From Solidesulfovibrio aerotolerans (GTDB lineage: Bacteria; Desulfobacterota; Desulfovibrionia; Desulfovibrionales; Desulfovibrionaceae): a DNA stretch of 44,503 nt. Made by a program: the position numbers and the translations under genes. Location: contig NZ_WVUD01000031.1 of NCBI RefSeq assembly GCF_009856865.1, positions 1 through 44,503 on the forward strand. Direction: 5' to 3'. Positions 1 to 7,867 of the stretch are shown piece after piece; position 1 is the first letter of the stretch, and every line of letters starts with the position of its first letter. The notes beneath the pieces were generated by a model, which did not search any database, was not told the origin of the DNA, and saw only the letters and a program-made list of their open reading frames with translations.

Positions 1-886
1 CCGACGGGGCTGCCGGCGTCGCCACAGCCGGGGGGCTGGCCGCTGGCGGGGTCGTGCCGGGTTCGCCCGCCGGCGTCACGCCGGCGTCTGGCCCGCCCGA
101 AAGCCCGGAACCGGCCGGTGGCGCGGTCTGGCGCAACGGCTCGCCGCTTGCTCCCTCTTCCTCTTCAGCGGCCTTGTCTGGATGGCCGGGCACCGTTCCC
201 CGCATGGACTGGGACCCGGTTTCGCCGGCCAGAAGCGGCACGTCGGCCACAATGATGTCCACACGGCGATTTTCCTGCCGGCCTTCGGGTGTGGTGTTGC
301 TGGCCACTGGCTGGTAAAAAGCCCGGCCCATGGCGGTGAAGCGTTCCGGCGACAGGCCCGTTGCCTCGGACAGAAGGCGGATGACCGAGGAGGCCCGGGC
401 CGAGGACAGTTCCCAGTTGGACGGGTAGAGCGCCGAATGGATGGGCATGTTGTCGGTGTGCCCGACCACATAAATGCTTTTGCCCTTGACCTTGCCCAGC
501 ACCGCTCCGACCCGGCTTAAGATATCGCGGCCCTTGGGTGTGACCTCGGCGCTGCCCGAAGCGAACAGCACCTTGTCCACGAAATTGATTTCGAGCTTTT
601 CCCGAAACTGGCGCACCCGAATATCGCGACTGTCGACTTCGCCGCGAAGATCCGCCACCAGGGCGTCGTAAGCGGTTTGCAGTTCCTCGGTTTTGCTTTC
701 CAAGGCTTTGGCCCGGATTTCCGCCTTGCGCTCTTCCTCCTTGGAGCGAAACAACTGCTTGGTCAAATTCTCCAGGGCCTCGGGCACCCCCTTGCGGTTA
801 TACAGCGAATTGGCCAGATAGCCGGTCAGGCCCACAGGCAGCAATACAAGGAGCACCATGAAAATTTTGAGCACGCGTCCACGCAT
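1..886 (-). CDS. OmpA/MotB-family envelope protein, 3' end beyond window
   Basis: An open frame runs from ATG at 886 off the left edge, giving at least 295 residues. GGGAGG lies 5 bases before the start. One hydrophobic helix (about residues 7-27) is followed by a charged coiled-coil segment (about 45-95). An OmpA-type peptidoglycan-binding domain follows (about 100-215), with GHTDNMPI near 142-149 and the NWELSSARA motif near 157-165. The rest is a Pro/Ala/Gly-rich tail. The family anchors inner-membrane or periplasmic proteins to peptidoglycan; MotB is the flagellar stator member. No motA is adjacent, and the canonical MotB plug with its membrane aspartate is not evident. I therefore call it OmpA/MotB-like rather than a stator. 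It diverges from the pabBC gene. Confidence 0.85.
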   Translation of the reverse strand, partial: MRGRVLKIFMVLLVLLPVGLTGYLANSLYNRKGVPEALENLTKQLFRSKEEERKAEIRAKALESKTEELQTAYDALVADLRGEVDSRDIRVRQFREKLEINFVDKVLFASGSAEVTPKGRDILSRVGAVLGKVKGKSIYVVGHTDNMPIHSALYPSNWELSSARASSVIRLLSEATGLSPERFTAMGRAFYQPVASNTTPEGRQENRRVDIIVADVPLLAGETGSQSMRGTVPGHPDKAAEEEEGASGEPLRQTAPPAGSGLSGGPDAGVTPAGEPGTTPPAASPPAVATPAAPS

Positions 887-1039
887 AAAGGCCTCCCGAA
901 AAAGCCGTGTCGCCGCCGGTCCCACGCCGACGACGTCCGGACAAGGCCGGATCGGTTGCCCGCAGCTTTACCCGCAATCAAGCCAAAAGGCCACCGCACC
1001 GCGCTTTGCCCGCTGGCTGCGGCAGGAAACGCCGCGCCT

Positions 1040-2794
1040 GTGATCGGCGACGCCATCTTTTGCTCCACGGCCCGCCCCGGCAGCCGCCCCGGCCTGGACT
1101 GGTCCCGCGCCTTTGCCGGACCGTGCTGGACGCGCACGGCCCTTTGCCTGGACACGGTGCTCTCAACCATTAAAGACGCCCAGGAACAGCAGCGCCAGGG
1201 ACGCTGGCTGGTGCTGGCCCTGGCCTATGAAGCGGCCGCCGCCTTTGACCCATGTCTCCCGGTCCATCCCCCAAACGGCGAACCGCTGGTTTTTGCCGCG
1301 GCCTACGACGCCCCCCTTGCGGCCCTGCCGCCCAACCCGGCCGGTCCGGCTACGGCCGCCCCCTGGACGCCGCTTGTTTCACGTGAGGCCTACGACCGGG
1401 CCATCGCCGCCATCCGTTGCCAGATAGTCCTTGGCGAATACTATCAGGTCAATTTCACCTTTCCTCTGGAAACCCGTTTTGCCGGCGACCACAACGCCTG
1501 GTTTGCCGCCCTGGCCGCCCGGCAGCAGGCCGCCCTGTGCTGCCGCCTGGATATGGGCGAGGCGTCGCTGTTGTCGTTTTCCCCGGAAATTTTTTTTATG
1601 CGACACGGCGAGCGCCTCACCGTGCGGCCCATGAAAGGCACCATGGCTCGGGGCAGCACGCCCGAAGCCGATGCCGGGGAGGCCGCGGCCCTGGCCGCCT
1701 GCCCGAAAAACCAGGCGGAAAATCGCATGATCACCGATCTCATGCGCAACGACCTGGGCCGTATCGCCCGGCCCGGCAGCGTGGCCGTCAGTGACCTTTT
1801 TGCCGTGGAGCCGCTTGGCGCAGCCTGGCAGATGACCACAACCGTCACCGCCGAGGTGTCCCGCAGCCAGGATCTGCTCGCCATCCTCACCGCTCTTTTT
1901 CCGTGCGGCTCGGTCACCGGTGCCCCCAAACGCCGGGCCATGGCCGCCATACGCGAGCTGGAACCCCATCCGCGGGGCTTTTACACCGGCACCATCGGCT
2001 GGGTGGCCCCAAACGGCGACTGCCTGTTTAACGTGGCCATCCGCACCATCAGCCTCAACCACGCCGACGGGCGCGCCCGCTTTGGCGTCGGCGGCGGCAT
2101 CACCCATGATTCCCACCACGCCGAGGAATACGCCGAGTGCCAGCTCAAAGCCCGGTTCCTGACCGATCCGGCACCGGATTTCGCCTTGCTGGAAACCCTG
2201 CGCCTGGATAACGGGCGCTACGCGTTTGCGGCGCAGCACCGCGCCCGGCTCATGGCCTCGGCGCGGATACTCGGATTTCCCGTCCATGAGCCGGCCATCG
2301 ACGCCGCCCTGGCTGCCGCCGTCCTGGACGCGTCCGGTGCTCGCCGCCGGGTGCGGCTGCTGCTGGCCCCAAACGGCTCGGTCACCTGTGAATCCTTCCC
2401 GCTGCCGCCCCGCCTGGCCCGACCGGCCGTGCTGGGCTTTTGCCCCGAGCCGGTGAACCCCGCCGACCCGCAACTTTTCCACAAAACAACCCGGCGGGAG
2501 CGCTACGACCGCGCCCTGGCGGCCCGCCCGGACTGCGATGATGTGTTGCTGGTCAACACCGACGGCTCTGTGACCGAGAGTTGCCGGGCCAATCTCGTTG
2601 TCCGTCTGGACGGGCGGCTACTGACCCCGGCGCTTGCCTGCGGTCTGCTTCCGGGTGTGTGCCGGGGGCGTTTGCTCGCCCAAGGCATTCTCACCGAAGC
2701 GCAGCTCACCCCGGCCGATCTGGCCCGGGCCGAGGCGTTGTGGCTGATCAATTCCGTGCGGCTGTGGACCCGGGCCGTTTTGGCCGACTCTTAG
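1040..2794 (+). CDS. pabB: Aminodeoxychorismate synthase component I fused to aminodeoxychorismate lyase (PabB-PabC)
   Basis: This 584-residue bifunctional enzyme would convert chorismate to 4-amino-4-deoxychorismate and then to p-aminobenzoate for folate. The N-terminal chorismate-binding domain (about 115-375) has PEIFF at 182-186, MKGT at 198-201 (the lysine typical of PabB rather than anthranilate synthase) and GSVTGAPK at 290-297. The C-terminal part (about 383-584) is a PLP-dependent class IV aminotransferase/lyase fold with HKTTRRERYD and a GSVTESCRANL segment. The start is taken as GTG at 1040, with AGGA 12 bases upstream. The frame stays open further upstream, but that would run into the divergent OmpA-like gene. 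The glutamine amidotransferase subunit PabA is not in the window. Confidence 0.88.
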   Translation: MIGDAIFCSTARPGSRPGLDWSRAFAGPCWTRTALCLDTVLSTIKDAQEQQRQGRWLVLALAYEAAAAFDPCLPVHPPNGEPLVFAAAYDAPLAALPPNPAGPATAAPWTPLVSREAYDRAIAAIRCQIVLGEYYQVNFTFPLETRFAGDHNAWFAALAARQQAALCCRLDMGEASLLSFSPEIFFMRHGERLTVRPMKGTMARGSTPEADAGEAAALAACPKNQAENRMITDLMRNDLGRIARPGSVAVSDLFAVEPLGAAWQMTTTVTAEVSRSQDLLAILTALFPCGSVTGAPKRRAMAAIRELEPHPRGFYTGTIGWVAPNGDCLFNVAIRTISLNHADGRARFGVGGGITHDSHHAEEYAECQLKARFLTDPAPDFALLETLRLDNGRYAFAAQHRARLMASARILGFPVHEPAIDAALAAAVLDASGARRRVRLLLAPNGSVTCESFPLPPRLARPAVLGFCPEPVNPADPQLFHKTTRRERYDRALAARPDCDDVLLVNTDGSVTESCRANLVVRLDGRLLTPALACGLLPGVCRGRLLAQGILTEAQLTPADLARAEALWLINSVRLWTRAVLADS

Positions 2795-2863
2795 GGAGGC
2801 AAGCCGGGCAGCCTTGACGCACCGGCCGGGCTGGACTCGGACCCCAACACCCCGCCCCCCCTC

Positions 2864-2892
2864 TCGACGGGGCAAGGCCGATCTGCTAGCCT
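2864..2892 (+). promoter_or_regulatory. Possible sigma-70-type promoter for dapF
   Basis: A TCGACG element at 2864-2869 and TAGCCT at 2887-2892 are 17 bases apart, about 30 bases before the dapF start. Both hexamers are weak matches to consensus, so this is only a candidate. Confidence 0.25.
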
Positions 2893-2921
2893 CGCGACAC
2901 TACATCCGAAAGGAGACTGGC

Positions 2922-3779
2922 ATGGACATTGAGGCCGTTTGCGGCGCTTCCGTTCCCTTTTATAAGATGCAGGGCTGCGGCAACGATTTCGTGTGCGTGG
3001 ACAACCGCGCCCTGGAAATCGATCCGGCAGCCATGCCCGAGCTTGTCATGGCCGTGTGCCGCAAGGCCTTTGGCGTCGGGGCCGATGGCATGATCTTTAT
3101 CGACCACGCCCCGGCCGGGTCCGGGCTTGCCTATATCTGGCATTTTTTCAATGCCGACGGCTCCCGGGCCGAGATGTGCGGCAACGGCTCGCGCTGCGCC
3201 GCCCGGCTTGCCTGGCTGCTCGGCATCGCCCCGGCCAGACATACCTTTGGCACCGACGCCGGTCCCATCGAGGCCGAGGTTGACGAAGACTCCACCCAGG
3301 TGACGGTGCTCCTGACCCCGCCCAAGGATTTGCGGCTCAATCTGGAAATCGAGATCGAGGGCCGGCCGTTTCATCTGCACAGCGTCAATACCGGCGTGCC
3401 CCATGTGGTGGCCGTCATGGACCATATCGAGATGGTCGAAGTCTGGAAGCTCGGTCGGGCCATCCGCCAGCATCCGGCCTTTGCCCCGGCCGGGACCAAC
3501 GCCAATTTCATCAGTTCCGAGGCCCATGGCTCCCTGTCGCTGCGCACCTACGAGCGCGGCGTGGAAGACGAAACCTACGCCTGCGGCACCGGGGCCGTGG
3601 CTTCGGCCATCGTTGCCCGGGAACTCGGCATGACCGGCGAGGAAACGGAAATCATCACCACCGGCGGCGAGGTGCTCGGCGTTATCCTGCGCGATGGCAA
3701 GACCTATCTGCGCGGCGCGGCCGAGCTGGTCTTTCAGGGCGTTTTTTACCCGCAAAGCCTGGGGATCGAGACCGATTGA
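2922..3779 (+). CDS. dapF: Diaminopimelate epimerase
   Basis: DapF converts LL- to meso-diaminopimelate, the precursor of lysine and of the peptidoglycan cross-link. The 285-residue product has the two conserved cysteine motifs that act as the acid/base pair: MCGNGSRC with Cys86 and YACGTGA with Cys221. It also has the N-terminal GCGNDFVCVDN signature. The start at 2922 is set by AAAGGAGA at 2909-2916; the frame is open upstream, but that stretch lacks family similarity. Length is normal for the family. The VOC gene follows 20 bases after the stop and is probably co-transcribed. Confidence 0.97.
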   Translation: MDIEAVCGASVPFYKMQGCGNDFVCVDNRALEIDPAAMPELVMAVCRKAFGVGADGMIFIDHAPAGSGLAYIWHFFNADGSRAEMCGNGSRCAARLAWLLGIAPARHTFGTDAGPIEAEVDEDSTQVTVLLTPPKDLRLNLEIEIEGRPFHLHSVNTGVPHVVAVMDHIEMVEVWKLGRAIRQHPAFAPAGTNANFISSEAHGSLSLRTYERGVEDETYACGTGAVASAIVARELGMTGEETEIITTGGEVLGVILRDGKTYLRGAAELVFQGVFYPQSLGIETD

Positions 3780-3799
3780 TCCACACGCGGAGTCCGTGC

Positions 3800-4378
3800 A
3801 TGCACTACACCGGCATAAACCACCTGGCCCTGGCCACGGCCGACATGGACGCCACCATCCGCTTCTGGCGCGATCTGCTCGGAATGCGGCTGGTGGCAGG
3901 TCTTGGGCGTCCCGGCTATCGCCATTATTTTCTGGAGCTTTCCGGGACAGACATGCTGGCCTTTTTTGAGTGGCCCAATGTCACGCCCATCGAGCCCAAG
4001 GATCACGGGGTGCCGGTTGCAGGCCCGTTTGCTTTCGACCATGTCTCCATCGGCGTACGCGACCGCAACGACCTGTGGGACATCCGGGACCGCCTGGAAG
4101 CAGCTGGCTTCTGGGCGTCGGAATTGATCGACCACGGCTTTATCTTCTCGCTCTATTCGTTTGATCCCAACAATATCGCCATTGAATTCAGTTGCCCGGT
4201 GCCGGGTGTGGATATTCGCGCCCATCCGGTCATGGCCGACCGCAATCCGTCCCCGGTGGCCCGGGAAGGGTCCGAGACCCAGCCCGGCAAATGGCCCGCG
4301 CCGACGCCCACCCCTTTTTCAGAGCGGCGCATCTATCCCGGCGAAGGCCGCGAACTGGTGCAGGGCGAGGATGACTAG
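3800..4378 (+). CDS. VOC-superfamily (glyoxalase-fold) protein
   Basis: The 192-residue product has two beta-alpha-beta-beta-beta modules of the vicinal oxygen chelate fold. The candidate metal ligands are His8 (in INHLALAT), Glu46 (in YFLELS), His81 (in FDHVSIGV) and Glu129 (in NIAIEF). This H/E/H/E quartet is typical of glyoxalase I-type and related dioxygenase or epimerase enzymes. The tail after about residue 140 is Pro-rich and extra to the fold. Substrate cannot be told from sequence. The ATG at 3800 has CGGAG about 8 bases upstream. A TTG at 3776 overlapping the dapF stop is an alternative start. The gene ends 8 bases from a convergent AT-rich gene, leaving no room for a terminator. 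Confidence 0.85.
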   Translation: MHYTGINHLALATADMDATIRFWRDLLGMRLVAGLGRPGYRHYFLELSGTDMLAFFEWPNVTPIEPKDHGVPVAGPFAFDHVSIGVRDRNDLWDIRDRLEAAGFWASELIDHGFIFSLYSFDPNNIAIEFSCPVPGVDIRAHPVMADRNPSPVAREGSETQPGKWPAPTPTPFSERRIYPGEGRELVQGEDD

Positions 4379-4386
4379 GAAGTCAA

Positions 4387-4764
4387 TCACTGGTATAACT
4401 GCGTTGCATAGACCATACTTAGCAGCATACAAGACAACAAAGCGACCACTGACACAAAGGCAGCTGGTGCATACTTTGCCAAAACGTCAGTTCTGTCTTT
4501 GAATAACACCCCAGTGAGCATGGTCAAAATGGGGACAACGAACCCCAGGATACTTCCCAACAATGGAGAAGCGCTTGCGCCAACGCAGAATCCAAAAAAA
4601 ACACCAAGCGATGCATATGCTCCGACAATGACAGTGCCTTCTGCAACACGTAAATCAAAAAATAATTTCAAAATCAACCCACCGAGAAACGTGACCACTG
4701 CTACTGTTGCAATTAATGGAGCAAAAACACTTAATGCCGTTATAAAATGCAATTGGCTTTCCAC
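4387..4764 (-). CDS. Small integral membrane protein of unknown function
   Basis: I do not recognise this 125-residue protein. It has about four hydrophobic segments (near 10-35, 40-62, 65-88 and 97-122) with small loops, and few charged residues outside the D/R-containing turns. The start is GTG at 4764, with AGGAG six bases before it. The stop codon of the upstream cysteine-rich gene lies between the AGGAG and the GTG, so translation of the two is probably coupled. Base composition is visibly AT-rich compared with every neighbouring gene, which suggests recent acquisition. It may be the membrane partner of the exported protein encoded just upstream. Confidence 0.7.
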   Translation of the reverse strand: MESQLHFITALSVFAPLIATVAVVTFLGGLILKLFFDLRVAEGTVIVGAYASLGVFFGFCVGASASPLLGSILGFVVPILTMLTGVLFKDRTDVLAKYAPAAFVSVVALLSCMLLSMVYATQLYQ

Positions 4765-4769
4765 AGCTC

Positions 4770-5225
4770 CTACTCCTTTCGATTAAGTGGGATCAATCGC
4801 TTCAAACATGCTTTCGACTCTTGCTTACAAAAATCCATCTTTTGGCTGTAACTATTATTGGCTAGCCTGTAGTCTCTGATGCAGGCATTATACTCCAGCA
4901 TTTTTCCGCGGTAATCCGCAAGTCGTTGCCTGTATATTTCATCGGTTATTGAGCCGTCCTTCCGGCTTATTTCCATCTCATTCCTTTCTTCATCAACGGA
5001 CGCATTAAAATTTTCACACCTCCCTCTGAACGCTTCGGTTTCGCAGCGAAAATTCTCCAATTCCTGTCGTTTCCCTTCCCAACAAACCCGACACGTTTTC
5101 GCTTGATCACCACAAACAACGCTGGGGCTGGTTTCCAGTGTTTTTGCACTCGGAGCAACGGGCCAAGCCCATGCGGATCCACAGTTCCCGATGAGCATTA
5201 AGATCACAATGGCTTGCCTGTACAT
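4770..5225 (-). CDS. Exported cysteine-rich protein of unknown function
   Basis: This 151-residue protein starts at ATG 5225 with GGAAG nearby. It opens with a Sec-type signal peptide (MYRQAIVILMLIG onward, probable cleavage after AWA at 18-20). The mature part has eight cysteines (38, 45, 48, 61, 70, 115, 133, 140), including a CRVC pair at 45-48. The middle (about 60-125) is highly charged and probably helical. An even number of cysteines in an exported protein suggests disulfides. Cys15 lies in the signal peptide, but the preceding Asn makes a lipobox unlikely. I recognise no family. An upstream in-frame ATG at 5267 would give an N-terminus without a signal peptide. It forms a two-gene unit with the following membrane protein. 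Confidence 0.7.
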   Translation of the reverse strand: MYRQAIVILMLIGNCGSAWAWPVAPSAKTLETSPSVVCGDQAKTCRVCWEGKRQELENFRCETEAFRGRCENFNASVDEERNEMEISRKDGSITDEIYRQRLADYRGKMLEYNACIRDYRLANNSYSQKMDFCKQESKACLKRLIPLNRKE

Positions 5226-5255
5226 ATTTACGCTTCCATATATTTGTGTATATCT

Positions 5256-5286
5256 ATTAAAATCCATATATCGGAGAAAATGTCAA
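5256..5286 (-). promoter_or_regulatory. Possible promoter of the AT-rich two-gene unit
   Basis: On the minus strand a perfect TTGACA (5281-5286) is followed after 19 bases by TTTAAT (5256-5261), a 5/6 match to the -10 consensus. The long spacer weakens the call. It lies about 30 bases ahead of the ATG at 5225. Confidence 0.4.
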
Positions 5287-5370
5287 GCCACCTTCCTGAG
5301 TAGAGCCTTGCCTTGCATGCACATGTTTCCCGCTAGTACCGTCAGAGGCGCCCTGCCGGGTGCTCAACGC

Positions 5371-5404
5371 AAAAAGGCCCGCCTCCTCACGGAGACGGGC
5401 CTTT
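5371..5404 (-). terminator. Rho-independent terminator of the dsr operon
   Basis: On the minus strand a 14-pair stem (AAAGGCCCGTCTCC pairing with GGAGGCGGGCCTTT, one G-T wobble) closes a GTGA loop and runs into a TTTTT tract. It lies 22 bases after the dsrP stop. Confidence 0.9.
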
Positions 5405-5426
5405 ACCTTAAGCAGGTCGGCTGGCG

Positions 5427-6620
5427 CTATTCGGCAGCCGGGGGCGGAACCATGGACAGGTTGCCGCCTTCGACTTCGACGCGCACTTCGATGGCGATCT
5501 TCCACAACACGGTGAGGACAATGCCGCCGAGGGAAAAGATCATGAGCGAAATCATGATCTCGGGAATCGTCGGCGAATACACCGTCACCGTCTCAAACGG
5601 GTTGGGGGTGAACCCGCCGATCAAAAGGCCCAGGCCCTTGTCGATCCAGGAGGCGATGACCAGCATGATCAGTCCCGTCACCAGGGCCGGCGTCTTCTGA
5701 CGTATCGGCGTGGGGATCAGGAACAGCAGGCTGCCCAGGCCCAGGACCACGGCGGTCCACATAAACGGCACCATCATGGTGTGGCCGTCGATCCCCTGAA
5801 ACAGGTAGATCAGCGGGGCCATGTGGCCGGGCATGTTGCTGTAAAACGAGGTGAACACTTCAAGCAAAAAGAAGAAGATGTTCACGCACATGGCGTAGGT
5901 GATGATGACGGCCAAACGGTTGATGGCCTTCTGGCCCGGGTCAAACCCGGTCAGGCGGCGCAAAAACAGCACCAGCAGCAGCAGGATGGCCGGACCGGAA
6001 CAGAACGCGGAAGCCAGGAACCGGGCGGCCATGATGGCCGTCAGGAAGTAGTGGCGTCCGGGCAGGCCGGCGTACAAAAAGGCCGTGACGGTGTGGATGG
6101 AAAAGGCCCAGATGACCGACACGATGGCCAGGATCTTGACCCACTTGGGCGGGGTCATGTCGTTTTTAAAGTACTGCAGGCTCGTCCAGCCCACGATGAT
6201 GTTGAGGAACAGATAGCCGTTTAAGACCACCATATCCCAGAACAGGACCGAATGCGGCGTGGGATTGAGCAGCACGTTGAGCATGCGCTGGGGCTGACCA
6301 ATGTCAACGACGATAAAGCCCAGGCACATAACCACGGCGGCAATGGCCAGGAATTCACCCAGGATGATCATCTTGGAGAATTCTTTGTAGTGGTGGAAGT
6401 AATAGGGCAGGACGAGCATGACGGCCGAGGCGGCCACGCCGACCAGATAGGTGAACTGGGCGATGTAAAAGCCCCAGGACACGTCACGGTTAAGCCCCGT
6501 AATCTGCATGCCGAAGGTCAACTGGTAGAGCCAGAAACCCAGCCCCAACAGCATGACCATGCCCAGGGCCGTCAGCGTGCCCCAGTAACGGGGACTTCCT
6601 TTGAGTGCTTTTTCCAGCAT
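5427..6620 (-). CDS. dsrP: DsrP, NrfD-type integral membrane subunit of the DsrMKJOP complex
   Basis: The 397-residue product is a polytopic protein with about ten hydrophobic helices of the NrfD/PsrC family. These subunits exchange electrons between membrane quinones and an attached iron-sulfur protein, here DsrO. Family features include SWGFYIAQFTYLVGVAASA near the N-terminus and the GLPGRHYFLTAIMAARFLAS segment. The C-terminal tail is cytoplasmic and charged. It starts 8 bases after the dsrO stop and is the last gene before a strong terminator. In sulfate reducers DsrMKJOP is thought to link menaquinone and periplasmic electrons to sulfite reduction through DsrC. Confidence 0.96.
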   Translation of the reverse strand: MLEKALKGSPRYWGTLTALGMVMLLGLGFWLYQLTFGMQITGLNRDVSWGFYIAQFTYLVGVAASAVMLVLPYYFHHYKEFSKMIILGEFLAIAAVVMCLGFIVVDIGQPQRMLNVLLNPTPHSVLFWDMVVLNGYLFLNIIVGWTSLQYFKNDMTPPKWVKILAIVSVIWAFSIHTVTAFLYAGLPGRHYFLTAIMAARFLASAFCSGPAILLLLVLFLRRLTGFDPGQKAINRLAVIITYAMCVNIFFFLLEVFTSFYSNMPGHMAPLIYLFQGIDGHTMMVPFMWTAVVLGLGSLLFLIPTPIRQKTPALVTGLIMLVIASWIDKGLGLLIGGFTPNPFETVTVYSPTIPEIMISLMIFSLGGIVLTVLWKIAIEVRVEVEGGNLSMVPPPAAE

Positions 6621-6628
6621 GGCTTACC

Positions 6629-7405
6629 TCACAGGATGTAATACACGCTCGGCGAGGTGCCGGCGTCCGGTTTGCGGCGGATGGCGAAGTTCTCGCGCAG
6701 CGCCTTGCGGATGTCGGACTGCTCGTCTGACAGGTCGCCGAACACCAGCGCGCCCTCGGCCGCTTCCACACACACAGGCAGCTTGCCGATGGCAAGGCGC
6801 TCGGCGCAGAAGTTGCATTTTTCCACAACGCCGCGCATGCGGGTGGGGAATAGGGGGTTAAACTCTTTGATAAACGGGCGCGGATCCTGGAAGTTGAAGC
6901 TGCGGGCCCCAAACGGGCAGCCGGCCATGCAGTAACGGCAACCGATGCAGCGGTGGAAGTCCATCATGACGATGCCGTCAGGGCGCTGGAAGGTCGCCTG
7001 GGTGGGGCAGACCTTGACGCACATGGGGGCTTCGCACTGGTTGCAAAGGAGCGGGAACTGGCGATGCTCAACCTTCTCGGCCATGTAGTGGCCGTGCTCG
7101 GTGGGGAAGGATTCCTCGTAGGAGGCTCCCCAGAACCACTTGATCTCTTTTTGCCCGGCAATGTCAGGCACGTTGTGTTCGGTGTGGCAGGCCGTGCGGC
7201 ACTTGGCAATCAGTTCAGGCGTGAACTTGGCGGAGAAAACCGCCATGCCCCAGTGCTTGGCTTTGAGGCCCTCCTCAAAATTGGTCGCCGTGGGCAGATC
7301 GCCGGCCAAGGCCGGGGCGTCGCCCAGGAAACCGAGCCGGGCGGCACCGATTCCCATGGCGGAAACGGCGGCCAGCTTTATAAACTTTCGTCTGCTGCTT
7401 TTCAT
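6629..7405 (-). CDS. dsrO: DsrO, Tat-exported periplasmic iron-sulfur subunit
   Basis: This 258-residue ferredoxin-like subunit is exported folded: the N-terminus carries a twin-arginine signal (SRRKFIK at 4-10, then a hydrophobic stretch ending near ALAG). Clusters are bound by CRTACHTEHNVP, CNQCEAPMCVKVCP, CIGCRYCMAGCP and CNFCAERL, typical of multi-[4Fe-4S] HybA/NrfC-type proteins. It should sit in the periplasm on DsrP and accept or donate electrons with the cytochrome DsrJ. The start is the ATG at 7405, preceded by AGGGGA. An in-frame start 30 bases upstream would displace the Tat motif. Confidence 0.96.
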   Translation of the reverse strand: MKSSRRKFIKLAAVSAMGIGAARLGFLGDAPALAGDLPTATNFEEGLKAKHWGMAVFSAKFTPELIAKCRTACHTEHNVPDIAGQKEIKWFWGASYEESFPTEHGHYMAEKVEHRQFPLLCNQCEAPMCVKVCPTQATFQRPDGIVMMDFHRCIGCRYCMAGCPFGARSFNFQDPRPFIKEFNPLFPTRMRGVVEKCNFCAERLAIGKLPVCVEAAEGALVFGDLSDEQSDIRKALRENFAIRRKPDAGTSPSVYYIL

Positions 7406-7447
7406 GGTATAAGTCCCCTTGAATGGAGGTGTCACCGGCGCGCCGGC

Positions 7448-7864
7448 CTAGTGTCCGCCCGCAGCCGCCGAGGCAACCGGGGGTATGGGCGACTTCTGGT
7501 TCGGCGAGAGATTGTGGCAATCCCAGCAATAGGGGGCCACGCCTACCGTTTCGTGGCAGCGGTCGCAGAACTTGGTCTTGTCCGGGTGGCAGGACATGCA
7601 CGTGTTGGTGAGGCTTTTGACGTACTTCTGCCCCTTGGCATTGATAAAGATACGGCTACCGTCACGCACGGCTTCGTTGCGCCATTCATTTAAGAGCTGC
7701 ATGTGCTTGTCGCGCATTTCCGTGGTGGGCAGCACGCACTCTTTCTGGTCCTTGGGCAGTTCCGGCTTGACCTCGAACACATGTCCCTGGTTGTAGATCA
7801 CAGGAACAAAGGCGAGGGCCAGGAAGAACAGAATGCCTGGTATGATATATTTGGCATTGTACAT
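7448..7864 (-). CDS. dsrJ: DsrJ, membrane-anchored triheme cytochrome c
   Basis: The 138-residue product has an uncleaved N-terminal anchor (about residues 6-24) and three CXXCH heme sites: CMSCH at 89-93, CDRCH at 100-104 and CWDCH at 113-117. DsrJ from other organisms has three hemes with unusual axial ligands, one of them reported as His/Cys. Cys43 (in KECVLP) is a candidate for that ligand. It ends in a short Ala/Gly/His tail. It begins 3 bases after the dsrK stop, so translation is probably coupled. Confidence 0.96.
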   Translation of the reverse strand: MYNAKYIIPGILFFLALAFVPVIYNQGHVFEVKPELPKDQKECVLPTTEMRDKHMQLLNEWRNEAVRDGSRIFINAKGQKYVKSLTNTCMSCHPDKTKFCDRCHETVGVAPYCWDCHNLSPNQKSPIPPVASAAAGGH

Positions 7865-7867
7865 AGG

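Noticed and set aside
677-1039. N-terminal extension of the PabB-PabC frame
   Set aside because: It would overlap the divergent OmpA-like gene and its ribosome site, and has no family similarity.
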